From positions 52,756-116,755 of the forward strand of contig CAJJZP010000006.1 of assembly GCA_905197665.1 (NCBI GenBank): 64,000 bases of DNA, in the 5' to 3' direction. Source of the stretch: an uncultured Collinsella sp. (GTDB lineage Bacteria > Actinomycetota > Coriobacteriia > Coriobacteriales > Coriobacteriaceae). Positions 17,325-25,378 of the stretch are shown here, one piece after another. The notes under the pieces are model-generated. The model saw nothing but the letters and a program-made list of their open reading frames with translations, was not told the origin of the DNA and did not search any database. The position numbers and the translations under genes were made by a program. Within the stretch, counting starts at the first letter, position 1. Every line of letters begins with the position of its first letter.

Positions 17325-19394
17325 CTATCGAACCGAAGAATCGCCCGAGGCCGAAGAGGTATCGGGCTCGTCATAAATCGCACCGAGTACGTCACGCACG
17401 ACATGCATCGCCGTGTCCGATCCGCCACCGCCCTGTTCCAAGATGGTGGCAATCACGTACTTGGGATCGTCAGCAGGGGCATATGCGCAGAACCACGCGT
17501 ATTCGTCCTCGCCGCTTTTCTCTCCCGTGCCCGACTTGCCGTATACCTGCGGCGTCAGGGTGCCAAAGTGTGCCGCCAGGGACGTCGATGCCGTATAAAT
17601 CACGTCGTGCATGCCGTTGCGAACAAGAGCCAAATCCGAATCGCTGTTGATCTTGGCCTCCAGGCGCTTCTTCTTGCCCTTGCCGTTGTACTTATAGGCA
17701 TCACCGTCGCCATCGCGCGACACGGCAGACAAAAACACGTGAGGCACGTACTGTTTGCCGCCGTTGGCAAGACCCATATAGGCGCACGCCATCTGCAGGG
17801 GCGTCACCAGGATGTCGCCCTGGCCGATAGCGATGTTCGTCATATCGCCAGCGTTCCACTTGCGGTCCTCGGCAGAGGCATCGGTAAAGTACGACTCTTT
17901 CCACTCGGCGTCGGGAATACGGCCCGCGCCCTCACTCGGCAGATCGATACCGCAGGTCTTGCCAAGGCCCCAGCGACGAAAGACCTCCTGCAGGCCCTCA
18001 GGGTGCTGGTCGTTGTAGAAAAACGCCTTGCCCATGTCGTAGAACACGGGGTCGCACGAATTGGCGATACCGGACTGCAGCGTCATGGTGCCGTGGCCGG
18101 AGTGCAGCCAGCAATACTTGCCCCACGACTTGCCCAAACCCGTCCAATAGCCCGTGCAGTTGGTCGTTTGACCCGAGGTATAGGTTCCAAACTCAAGGCC
18201 CGCCAAGGCCGAGAGCGGCTTAATGGTCGAAGCTGACATGTACTGGCCGCTAATAGCGCGGTTGAGCAGCGGGTGCGAACCCTCGTCGTCGTTGAGCTCG
18301 GTCCACACGTCGTTGGAGACACCACCGATAAACACGGACGGATCAAACTTGGGCTCACTTGCCATGCCCAGAATCTCGCCGTTGTTGGGGTCGAGGCACA
18401 CCACGGCGCCGTTGCCGGCGTTGCTGTAACCGGTGGTCTTGGCGAGTTCGATAGCACTCGCCAACGCCGTCTCGCAGGCTTGCTGAATCTTGAGGTCAAG
18501 CGTGAGCTTAATGTCGGAGCCGGCCTTGGCAGGCACGGCGCCGGCCTGTCCGGTCACGTTGCCCGAGGCATCGACCTTAACCGTCTGCTCGCCGCGAATA
18601 CCCTGCAGCAAGTTCTCGTAGTAGCTCTCGACACCCGCCTGGCCCACGATATCACCAGACTGGTACGTAATCTGACCGGCAGCGCTATCGTTATCGCCCG
18701 AAGACTTCTTGTTCTGTGCCTCGAGCTGCTCAGAGGTAATGGTGCCGGTATAACCCAAAATGTGACAGGCCGTCTCGCCATACGGGTACTGGCGCTCGGT
18801 GCGCTCGGCAATCTTCACGCCCGGGAACTCGCCGGCATGCTCCTGAATATAGGCAACCGTGGAGCGGCGCACGTCCGTCGCGATGGTATGCAGGCTCTGA
18901 GCGCCCTCGGAATTGTCCTGGATATTGCGCAGCACCGCGACGTAGGGCATACCGAGCACGTTGGCAAGATGGCGCACCAGCACGGTGTCCTCGGCAAGGT
19001 CGCGGTAGGCCACGACAGCAAGTGAAGGACGGTTCTGGACAAGTGCCACGCCATTGCGATCAAGGATTCGCCCGCGCACAGCCGGCGTGGTGACAGTACG
19101 GGTCTGGTTGCTCTTGGCCTGCTTGTCGTAGTAGTCCGACGAGACCATCTGCATACCCCACAGCTTAACGGCGAGCGCGGCAAACATCGCGCCCACGCCG
19201 GCGGTAAGGATGGAGAAGCGACCCTTGAAGGCGGTAGCGGCGGTATTGCCCTCGCCCTCGGTGGCACGCGGGGCCGTTCCATGCTGTGTGTCGTAGGTAA
19301 AACGGGAATCGCCGCGGCGCATGATGACCAGCGCGACCACAATGGCCACGACCAGCACGATACCGGCGATGATAACCGTCATCTGGGAAGACAT
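17325..19394 (-). CDS. mrdA: Penicillin-binding protein 2 (transpeptidase)
   Basis: Class B PBP and cross-linking partner of RodA. The 689 residues contain a PBP dimerisation domain (about 100-280) and a transpeptidase domain. The active-site SxxK is S389-T-I-K392, the second motif is SCD in IANSCDPVFY, and the third is KSGTGEKSG near residue 620. Two hydrophobic segments lie at the N-terminus (about 5-25 and 60-80) where one is usual, with a polar linker between. It sits between mreD and rodA in one operon. Confidence 0.93.
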   Translation of the reverse strand: MSSQMTVIIAGIVLVVAIVVALVIMRRGDSRFTYDTQHGTAPRATEGEGNTAATAFKGRFSILTAGVGAMFAALAVKLWGMQMVSSDYYDKQAKSNQTRTVTTPAVRGRILDRNGVALVQNRPSLAVVAYRDLAEDTVLVRHLANVLGMPYVAVLRNIQDNSEGAQSLHTIATDVRRSTVAYIQEHAGEFPGVKIAERTERQYPYGETACHILGYTGTITSEQLEAQNKKSSGDNDSAAGQITYQSGDIVGQAGVESYYENLLQGIRGEQTVKVDASGNVTGQAGAVPAKAGSDIKLTLDLKIQQACETALASAIELAKTTGYSNAGNGAVVCLDPNNGEILGMASEPKFDPSVFIGGVSNDVWTELNDDEGSHPLLNRAISGQYMSASTIKPLSALAGLEFGTYTSGQTTNCTGYWTGLGKSWGKYCWLHSGHGTMTLQSGIANSCDPVFYDMGKAFFYNDQHPEGLQEVFRRWGLGKTCGIDLPSEGAGRIPDAEWKESYFTDASAEDRKWNAGDMTNIAIGQGDILVTPLQMACAYMGLANGGKQYVPHVFLSAVSRDGDGDAYKYNGKGKKKRLEAKINSDSDLALVRNGMHDVIYTASTSLAAHFGTLTPQVYGKSGTGEKSGEDEYAWFCAYAPADDPKYVIATILEQGGGGSDTAMHVVRDVLGAIYDEPDTSSASGDSSVR

Positions 19395-19407
19395 CTACGG
19401 GCCTCCC

Positions 19408-19980
19408 CTATTTGAGTTTGCGGGTCTTGGGCTTGAAGCGCATGCCCGTCTGACGACCACCGCGTGCGGAGAATCCGTAACCGGACTGCGGCACGACACC
19501 GGACATCAAAAACGGAATGGCGACCAGACCCGTCAGGATCGAAGACGGCAGTGCATGGCCAAAAACAGCCACCACAAAGCTCGTCTCCAGACCCATAAAC
19601 AGCAAGATGATGCTGTAGACCACGTTGATGGCAAGCGCGAAGGCGCCCACGGTAATACCGCGCGCGCTCGGGGAGCCGGCCGTCTGACCGGCCGCGCTGT
19701 GCACCAGGGCAAAACTGCCCACCGTCAGCAGCAGCGACATAACGCCCACCGGAACGGCAGCGGAAAGATCATAGAACAGGCCACTGCAAAAACCGCAGAC
19801 GACAGCCCGCGTAGGATCGCCCGAGAACACGCTCAGGCACACCAGGATAATCATAAAGTTGACGCGACCGCCCGCGATGGAAATCTGCGGCGCCAGGCCC
19901 GCCTGCAGGAGCACGCAGGCAATGGCGGCGATAGCAAACGTACGGGAGCTCGCCCCCTGTTCGTGTAGATCCATGGACAT
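19408..19980 (-). CDS. mreD: Rod shape-determining protein MreD
   Basis: 190 residues with five to six hydrophobic segments and the MreD-type GRVNFMIILVCLSVFSGDPTRAVVCGFCSGLFYDL region. It is part of the elongasome with MreB and MreC. A basic C-terminal tail (KPKTRKLK) should be cytoplasmic. It lies 8 nt after mreC and 14 nt before mrdA. MreD diverges quickly, and position strengthens the call. Confidence 0.88.
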   Translation of the reverse strand: MSMDLHEQGASSRTFAIAAIACVLLQAGLAPQISIAGGRVNFMIILVCLSVFSGDPTRAVVCGFCSGLFYDLSAAVPVGVMSLLLTVGSFALVHSAAGQTAGSPSARGITVGAFALAINVVYSIILLFMGLETSFVVAVFGHALPSSILTGLVAIPFLMSGVVPQSGYGFSARGGRQTGMRFKPKTRKLK

Positions 19981-19987
19981 GCCCTCC

Positions 19988-20986
19988 CTATTCGCTCGAG
20001 CCTGAATCGGTTGTCTCGGACGATTCGGAGCTCTCGTCCGAGTCCTCGTCCTTCGTCTTGGTCGCCGAATCGCGCGAGGTGCCCTGCGGCGTGCTGTTAG
20101 CAGAGCTCACGTCCTCGTCCGAGGCCGACTGCTCATCGGTCAGCGAGGTGATGACGAGCACCTCCTCGTTATTCTCTGCCGTGGTCTGGGCGCGTACGAC
20201 GATGGTGTAATACACATCGTTGGCCGACTTCTCCACCGAGGAAACGGTGCCGAGCGGCAGACCCTTGGGGAACACGCCGCCAATGCCAGAGGTCACGATG
20301 ATGTCGCCCACTTTGACGTCGGAGTCGACGCTCACGTACTCAAGGCGCAGGGTGCCATCGGGCTGGCCCTGCAGCATGCCCTGGGCGCGCGTGTCCTGCA
20401 CCATAGCCGACACGCCCGAGTTCTCGTCGCCAATCAGTCGCACGGTAGAGGTCTTGGCCGATACCTCGATAATCTGGCCGATAACACCGGCAGAACTCGT
20501 CACGGGCATGTTGATGGTAAGGCCGTCGGCAGAGCCCTTGTCGATGGTAACGGTCGAGGTCCAGGCATCGCCCGACGCACCGACAATACGGGCAGCGGTC
20601 GACTTAAGGTTGTAGGTCGATTGCAGGCCGACCAGGCCCTCCAGGCGCTCGGCAGTCTTTTGAGCCTCGGAAAGCTCGGCGACCTTAGAGGTCAGCACCT
20701 CGTTTTGCTTCTTGAGGTCGTCGAGCGACTCCTGCGAAGCCGTGAGGTTGGAGAACACGTTGCCGATCGCGTTGAAGGGAGCCGCCACGGCCGAGCCCAC
20801 AAAGCGCACCGGCGACGTAATCGTCGTCACACCCGAGCGTACGGCATGAATCGGCCCGGCCTCACCCTCACGGATATAAAACGTGAGCAGCAACACCGAA
20901 ATCAGGCTGAAAACAATCAACGGGCGCATACCCGTTGATTGTCGCTTGGTATTCAGATTTGGAGAGAAACCCGAAGATCGTGCCAA
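19988..20986 (-). CDS. mreC: Rod shape-determining protein MreC
   Basis: 332 residues: a short cytoplasmic N-terminus, one membrane segment (about 20-38), a coiled coil (about 85-115, with DDLKKQNEVLTSKVAELSEA), then the MreC beta domain (VIGQIIEVSAKTSTVRLI, GDIIVTSGIGGVFPKGLP). The last 55 residues are Ser/Asp/Glu/Thr-rich and probably disordered. The start is TTG (20984-20986) with AAGGTGG 7 nt before it. Confidence 0.93.
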   Translation of the reverse strand: MARSSGFSPNLNTKRQSTGMRPLIVFSLISVLLLTFYIREGEAGPIHAVRSGVTTITSPVRFVGSAVAAPFNAIGNVFSNLTASQESLDDLKKQNEVLTSKVAELSEAQKTAERLEGLVGLQSTYNLKSTAARIVGASGDAWTSTVTIDKGSADGLTINMPVTSSAGVIGQIIEVSAKTSTVRLIGDENSGVSAMVQDTRAQGMLQGQPDGTLRLEYVSVDSDVKVGDIIVTSGIGGVFPKGLPLGTVSSVEKSANDVYYTIVVRAQTTAENNEEVLVITSLTDEQSASDEDVSSANSTPQGTSRDSATKTKDEDSDESSESSETTDSGSSE

Positions 20987-21007
20987 ATGGAATCCACCTT
21001 TTGGAAA

Positions 21008-22051
21008 TTAAGCATTGGTTTGGACGAAGCCACCGTCAAAGGCGTTGGCCTCGAGCACGCGGGCGCAACCGTTTACGACGTTATCGAGCGCCGTGGGGCT
21101 GACGTTGACAGAAACGCCGGTCTCGTCGCGCAGGCGCACGTCGAGGCCGCGCAGCAGCGCGCCGCCACCGGTCAGCAAAATGCCGTAGTACATAAGGTCC
21201 GAGGCAAGATCGGGAGGCGTAGCGTCGAGTGCGTCCTTGACGGCCTTGGCCATCTCGTCGAGCGGCTTGTTGAGCGCGCGACGAATCTCCTCGCTCTCGA
21301 TGCGCACGGTCTTGGGCAGACCGGTGATCACGTCGCGGCCGTTGACCTCAACGTCGAGCTCGTCCTTGAGCGGCACGGCGGAACCGACCTTGATCTTGAT
21401 GTCCTCTGCCGTACGCTCGCCGATGGCCAGGTTGTAGGCATCACGAACGTGCGTGAGGATGGCCTGATCGAACTCGTCGCCGGCAATACGAATGGACTGC
21501 GAGACGACGATGCCGCCCATAGCGATAACGGCGACCTCGGTGGTACCGCCGCCGATGTCGATGACCATGGAGCCGGTGGGTTCCTCGACGGGCAGGTCGG
21601 CGCCGATAGCGGCTGCCATAGGCTCTTCGATCAGATAGGCCTGGCGGGCACCGGCCTGGATCGTGGCCTCAAAGACAGCGCGCTTCTCAACCGACGTGAC
21701 ACCGGAGGGAACGCAGACGACAACACGCGGACGCGGAGTCCACGGATAGCGCTTCTCGGACGCCTTATCGATAAAGTAGCGAAGCATGGCCTCGGTAACA
21801 TCGAAGTCGGCGATGACGCCGTCCTTCAGGGGACGAACGGCCACGATGTTGCCGGGCGTACGGCCGAGCATGCGCTTTGCCTCGATACCGACCGCCAAGA
21901 TGCGCTCGTCGTTCTTGTCGATGGCGACAACAGAGGGCTCGCGAATGACGATGCCCTTGCCGCGCACGGAGACAAGCGTATTTGCGGTGCCGAGGTCGAT
22001 GGCAAGATCGCCCGCATAGCTACCGAAGAACATATCCATCAAAGAAAACAA
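21008..22051 (-). CDS. mreB: Cell-shape actin homologue MreB
   Basis: 347-residue actin-like ATPase that forms filaments guiding lateral wall synthesis. Motifs: phosphate-1 AIDLGTANTLV, phosphate-2 VIDIGGGTTEVAVI and adenosine ILLTGGGALLRGL. The start is TTG (22049-22051) with AGGAG 5 nt upstream; an ATG four codons later is possible. It is the first gene of mreB-mreC-mreD-mrdA-rodA. Confidence 0.97.
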   Translation of the reverse strand: MFSLMDMFFGSYAGDLAIDLGTANTLVSVRGKGIVIREPSVVAIDKNDERILAVGIEAKRMLGRTPGNIVAVRPLKDGVIADFDVTEAMLRYFIDKASEKRYPWTPRPRVVVCVPSGVTSVEKRAVFEATIQAGARQAYLIEEPMAAAIGADLPVEEPTGSMVIDIGGGTTEVAVIAMGGIVVSQSIRIAGDEFDQAILTHVRDAYNLAIGERTAEDIKIKVGSAVPLKDELDVEVNGRDVITGLPKTVRIESEEIRRALNKPLDEMAKAVKDALDATPPDLASDLMYYGILLTGGGALLRGLDVRLRDETGVSVNVSPTALDNVVNGCARVLEANAFDGGFVQTNA

Positions 22052-22096
22052 CGCAACTCCTGATGTGTTGGATGATTGCTGGAAAACTACTAGCCC

Positions 22097-22102
22097 ATCA
22101 TA
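22097..22102 (-). promoter_or_regulatory. Possible -10 element for the mre operon
   Basis: TATGAT on the minus strand, about 46 nt before the mreB start and just past the hairpin that follows the TPR gene. No good -35 at the right spacing was found. Confidence 0.35.
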
Positions 22103-22111
22103 CTAGCGCAA

Positions 22112-22144
22112 GCCCGGCACCTCACTTGCGGTGAAGCGCCGGGC
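22112..22144 (-). terminator. Hairpin after the TPR-protein gene
   Basis: A 7-bp G/C stem (22112-22118 with 22138-22144) encloses a smaller inner stem around a short loop. It lies 23 nt after the TPR gene stop. No T tract follows, so termination may be weak or Rho-assisted, and read-through into mreB is possible. Confidence 0.45.
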
Positions 22145-22166
22145 AAAGCTAAATCCCATAAGGTCA

Positions 22167-23471
22167 CTACTGGTTGTCAGCAGCCGAGAAATCCATATCG
22201 AGCGAAGAAACGGCCCAGCCGATATGGTTGTCGGAGCGCACGAATTTGACGGTGTACTCCTGCTCGCCGCCCTTGGACAGCGATGCCTTCACCTTGGCGG
22301 TCGTCTCGGTCATGGACTGATCCATGCCCTCGACGGACACGGTGGCACCCTGCGGAATCGAGGAGATGATCATCGACTTAGCGTCCTCGGACAGGCTCGA
22401 GGCCAGGCAAGACTCGGCCTTTGCGGCGTCACCGTCGCCGGCAGCCTGGAACAGATCGGTAACGACAGACTCCTGAGACGGGAAGCCAAAGCCGCGCGTG
22501 TAGGCAAAGCCCAGACCGCCCGCGGCGATCAAAATGAGCAGAAGCAGCACGATGAAGACTTTGAGACCCGTATGGCGATGGCGACGACGGACCTTGGCCT
22601 GCTTACGATCCTGACGGTCCTGCTGGACCATCTCAGACTCGGACAGCGTAAAGAAGCCGGTGTCCGAGGGATCAGGCATAAACTGACCGGTCGCGCCCGT
22701 AGGATCGAGCGGATCGACGGCAGGAGCGTCCATCGCGGGCGCCGGAGCCGTGGCCATAGCCGTCTGGGCAGACAGCGCGGCAAGCGAATCCTGCACGCGG
22801 GCAAGCTCATCGGCCTGCTCGGAGGTGAGCTGGTAGATGCCATCGGCAGTAGCGGCATTAAAGGCGTCGAGTGCGTCGGAGGGACGGCCGGCGGCAGAAA
22901 GCGCCTGACCCATGCCGGCGTTGAGCGCACGCGTGTCGTCGCGGGGGCCGGCAAAGTCGATAGCCGTGCGGTAAGTCTCCACGGCATCCGCCGGACGGCC
23001 GAGCTTAATGAAGCAACGACCGAGCTCGCCGAGTGCGGCGGCAGGAGCCGGATTGGCGCCGTCGATGGCAGCCTGACGGAAGGCGGTTCCCGCGTTGGCA
23101 TAGTCGCCCGACTGGAACAGCGCATTGCCCAGGCCCAGATAGGCCTTGAACGGCGTGGCATAGGAAGCATCCTGCGTAGCGGCAGAGAACGCCTGGGCGG
23201 CCGTCGTGTAGTCGCCCACGGCGGCGAGCGCCTTGCCGCGGTTGGTGAGCAGCGCGCCGCGCTTGCCGTAGGTACCGTCGTTGAGGGCGGCGGCATAGGC
23301 CTCGGCGGCCTCGGCATACATGCCCAGGTGCATCAAGGCGTTGCCACGAAGGTGATCGGCCTCGCCCATAATCTCATCGGGAGTCTTTGCCGCCCCAAGC
23401 ATCTGGGCTGCAGCAGAAAAATCACCCGCGCGGTAAGCGGCGCGGCCCTGTTGGATCAGCTGGCTATTCAA
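22167..23471 (-). CDS. TPR-repeat membrane protein of unknown role
   Basis: 434 residues. Residues 1-235 are TPR-like repeats (for example GDFSAAAQMLGAAKT, GDYANAGTAFRQAAIDG, GRPADAVETYRTAIDF). A charged linker ending in VRRRHRH precedes one membrane segment at about 305-323, and a C-terminal extracytoplasmic domain of about 110 residues follows (SMTETTAKVKASLSKGG region). Predicted topology is TPRs inside, small domain outside. The start is TTG with AAGGGG 7 nt before it. It lies between a cyclophilin gene and mreB, so a role in envelope assembly is possible but unproven. Confidence 0.75.
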   Translation of the reverse strand: MNSQLIQQGRAAYRAGDFSAAAQMLGAAKTPDEIMGEADHLRGNALMHLGMYAEAAEAYAAALNDGTYGKRGALLTNRGKALAAVGDYTTAAQAFSAATQDASYATPFKAYLGLGNALFQSGDYANAGTAFRQAAIDGANPAPAAALGELGRCFIKLGRPADAVETYRTAIDFAGPRDDTRALNAGMGQALSAAGRPSDALDAFNAATADGIYQLTSEQADELARVQDSLAALSAQTAMATAPAPAMDAPAVDPLDPTGATGQFMPDPSDTGFFTLSESEMVQQDRQDRKQAKVRRRHRHTGLKVFIVLLLLILIAAGGLGFAYTRGFGFPSQESVVTDLFQAAGDGDAAKAESCLASSLSEDAKSMIISSIPQGATVSVEGMDQSMTETTAKVKASLSKGGEQEYTVKFVRSDNHIGWAVSSLDMDFSAADNQ

Positions 23472-23482
23472 GGAAGTCCCCT

Positions 23483-24025
23483 TTACTCGTGAACGATCTC
23501 GACATGGACGATCTCGTCGCCGGCACGCAGCTGCGAAATCACATCGAGACCCTCGACCGTGGTACCAAAGACGGTGTAACCAGAATCGAGGTTATGCTGG
23601 GCACCCAGGCAGAAGTAGAACTGCGAACCCGCGGAATCGGGATCCATGGAGCGTGCCATGGCAAGGGCGCCATCGACATGGCTGTTGCGCGGATTGGTGG
23701 CAAACTCGCCCTTGATGCAGTAGCCGGGACCACCGGTGCCGGGCATGCCGTCGGGGCCCTCAAGACCGGCAGCGACGTCGGCGCCGGACATGTCGCGGGT
23801 ATTGGGGTCGCCGCCCTGGATAACAAAACCGGGCACATAGCGATGGAACTTAAGGCCATCATAGAAGCCCATCGTGGAAAGCTCGCAGAAGTTAGCGACA
23901 TGAATGGGAGCGCCCTCGCCGTCAAACTTGACCTTGATGGTACCCTTCGACGTCTCGATTACGGCGCACTCGTCGCCGATAAGCTGATACTCGGGCGTGT
24001 AGAGCTCTTTCTTAAAACCAAACAT
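23483..24025 (-). CDS. Cyclophilin-type peptidyl-prolyl cis-trans isomerase
   Basis: 180 residues with the cyclophilin core: FYDGLKFHRYVPGFVIQGGDP (including the catalytic Arg region), then SAGSQFYFCLG and LDSGYTVFGTTVEGLDVI. No signal peptide is visible, so it should be cytoplasmic. The ATG has GAGGAGGG upstream and its own promoter. The TPR gene follows after 11 nt. Confidence 0.93.
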   Translation of the reverse strand: MFGFKKELYTPEYQLIGDECAVIETSKGTIKVKFDGEGAPIHVANFCELSTMGFYDGLKFHRYVPGFVIQGGDPNTRDMSGADVAAGLEGPDGMPGTGGPGYCIKGEFATNPRNSHVDGALAMARSMDPDSAGSQFYFCLGAQHNLDSGYTVFGTTVEGLDVISQLRAGDEIVHVEIVHE

Positions 24026-24064
24026 GTGGTTCCCTCCTCGTGCGTTTAAAGCATATTTGTACGA

Positions 24065-24094
24065 ATTGTAGCAATAAGCACGGGCTTACATCAA
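24065..24094 (-). promoter_or_regulatory. Promoter of the cyclophilin-TPR unit
   Basis: On the minus strand TTGATG (24089-24094) and TACAAT (24065-24070) are separated by 18 bp, 40 nt before the ATG. The match is good. Confidence 0.6.
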
Positions 24095-24132
24095 TTGCGC
24101 ACGTAGGTTATGCCGACTATGGCGAACTAATT

Positions 24133-25275
24133 TTAGGAACGCTGCTGCGGCTTCCAGGAACCCACATTGGCGTCGTACTGGTTCAGCGCGCTGTTGCCAC
24201 CCTGCGCGATGGGCGCCAGGATCTCGCTTTGGTGGGAACTCATCGACTCGCCATCGGGAATGGCCAGCGAGATATCCCAGCTCTGGCAGATCACGTCAAC
24301 GCGCTCATACATCCACTCGGCAAGCTGCTTTAAGTGGGCGATGTCGTCCGCATAGACCGTATCGTCCTGATACTTAAGATTGTTGAGCTCATCTTGCGTC
24401 TTTTTGATCTGGTCGCGCAGGGCGTAGGCACTCTGCGACAGCTCCTGACGGGTGGACAGCGGCGTTCGGAGATAACCATTGTTAAAGGAATCGATGACCT
24501 CGCCAATCTGGTCCTCGTCAGCGTAGGACACGATGGTCTGATACAGACCGTCGAGCCTGGTATAGAGCTGATCATCGGTGAGCACGGTTTCTTCCTGGAC
24601 CACCTCGGCAGAATCGTCCTGCTTGGTATCGTCCTCAATCGCCTCGCCCTTTTGACGCGTGGGGAAGGTGGTTTGTGCAGCTTGGCCAAACTGGTCGTAG
24701 AAGTCAGGCATAACACCCATGGGATCGGTCGTCACGAACCAATAGGCACCACCGCACACGACGGCAAGGACCGCGATGATAATGAGCGGCTTGGGAATAT
24801 GACGCTTGTGCTTGTGATAGGCGTCCTCGTCGGGATGCACCTTACGCTTGGGTTTTTGAGGATCGTCGTGCAGTGAAACCGGCGTGGGAATAACGACCTT
24901 GGGGATACCGAAATCCTTATCGAAAGCCGGCAGCACGCAGGTCTCATTGGGGTCGGCGGCGTCTGAAAGCACCGCGGCGGCAGAGGCTGGCGCATGCGGC
25001 ACCTCGGTATCGATCTGCTCTTGCGTTAGGCGCGGAAAGCCCGCCGTGCGGCCCGCTGCCAGGTCGGATGCGGCCGTGTCCTCGGAGAGGATACCCGGAG
25101 CGGGGCGTCCGCATTTGGGGCACGTACGATCATGCGGAGAAAGACGGGCACCGCAGCCCTCACAGAACACAAACTCGGTGTGCTCGGGACCATCGCCCGG
25201 ACCCACATAGGCGTTGCAGTAGGGGCAGAACGAGGCGCCGTCCTCGATAGTCTTAAGGCAATGCGGGCAGATCAC
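24133..25275 (-). CDS. Double zinc-ribbon membrane protein of unknown role
   Basis: 380 residues from a GTG at 25275, chosen because AGAGG lies 5 nt upstream; a longer TTG-initiated frame to 25305 has no SD. The N-terminus has four CX2C knuckles (CPHC, CPYC, CEGC, CPKC), which form two zinc ribbons. A polar linker, a basic stretch (HKHKRHIPK), one membrane segment (IIIAVLAVVCGGAYWFV, about 170-186) and an extracytoplasmic region with coiled-coil character (LSQSAYALRDQIKKTQDEL) follow. Function unknown. Confidence 0.75.
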   Translation of the reverse strand: MICPHCLKTIEDGASFCPYCNAYVGPGDGPEHTEFVFCEGCGARLSPHDRTCPKCGRPAPGILSEDTAASDLAAGRTAGFPRLTQEQIDTEVPHAPASAAAVLSDAADPNETCVLPAFDKDFGIPKVVIPTPVSLHDDPQKPKRKVHPDEDAYHKHKRHIPKPLIIIAVLAVVCGGAYWFVTTDPMGVMPDFYDQFGQAAQTTFPTRQKGEAIEDDTKQDDSAEVVQEETVLTDDQLYTRLDGLYQTIVSYADEDQIGEVIDSFNNGYLRTPLSTRQELSQSAYALRDQIKKTQDELNNLKYQDDTVYADDIAHLKQLAEWMYERVDVICQSWDISLAIPDGESMSSHQSEILAPIAQGGNSALNQYDANVGSWKPQQRS

Positions 25276-25378
25276 GGCATCCTCTTTTCGAAGCAATTCA
25301 AACAATCGAGGTTAGAGCATAACATCGCCACGGCCCCACAGGAGCAAGGCACCAATTCAACATCGCCAGGGCGCGTAG

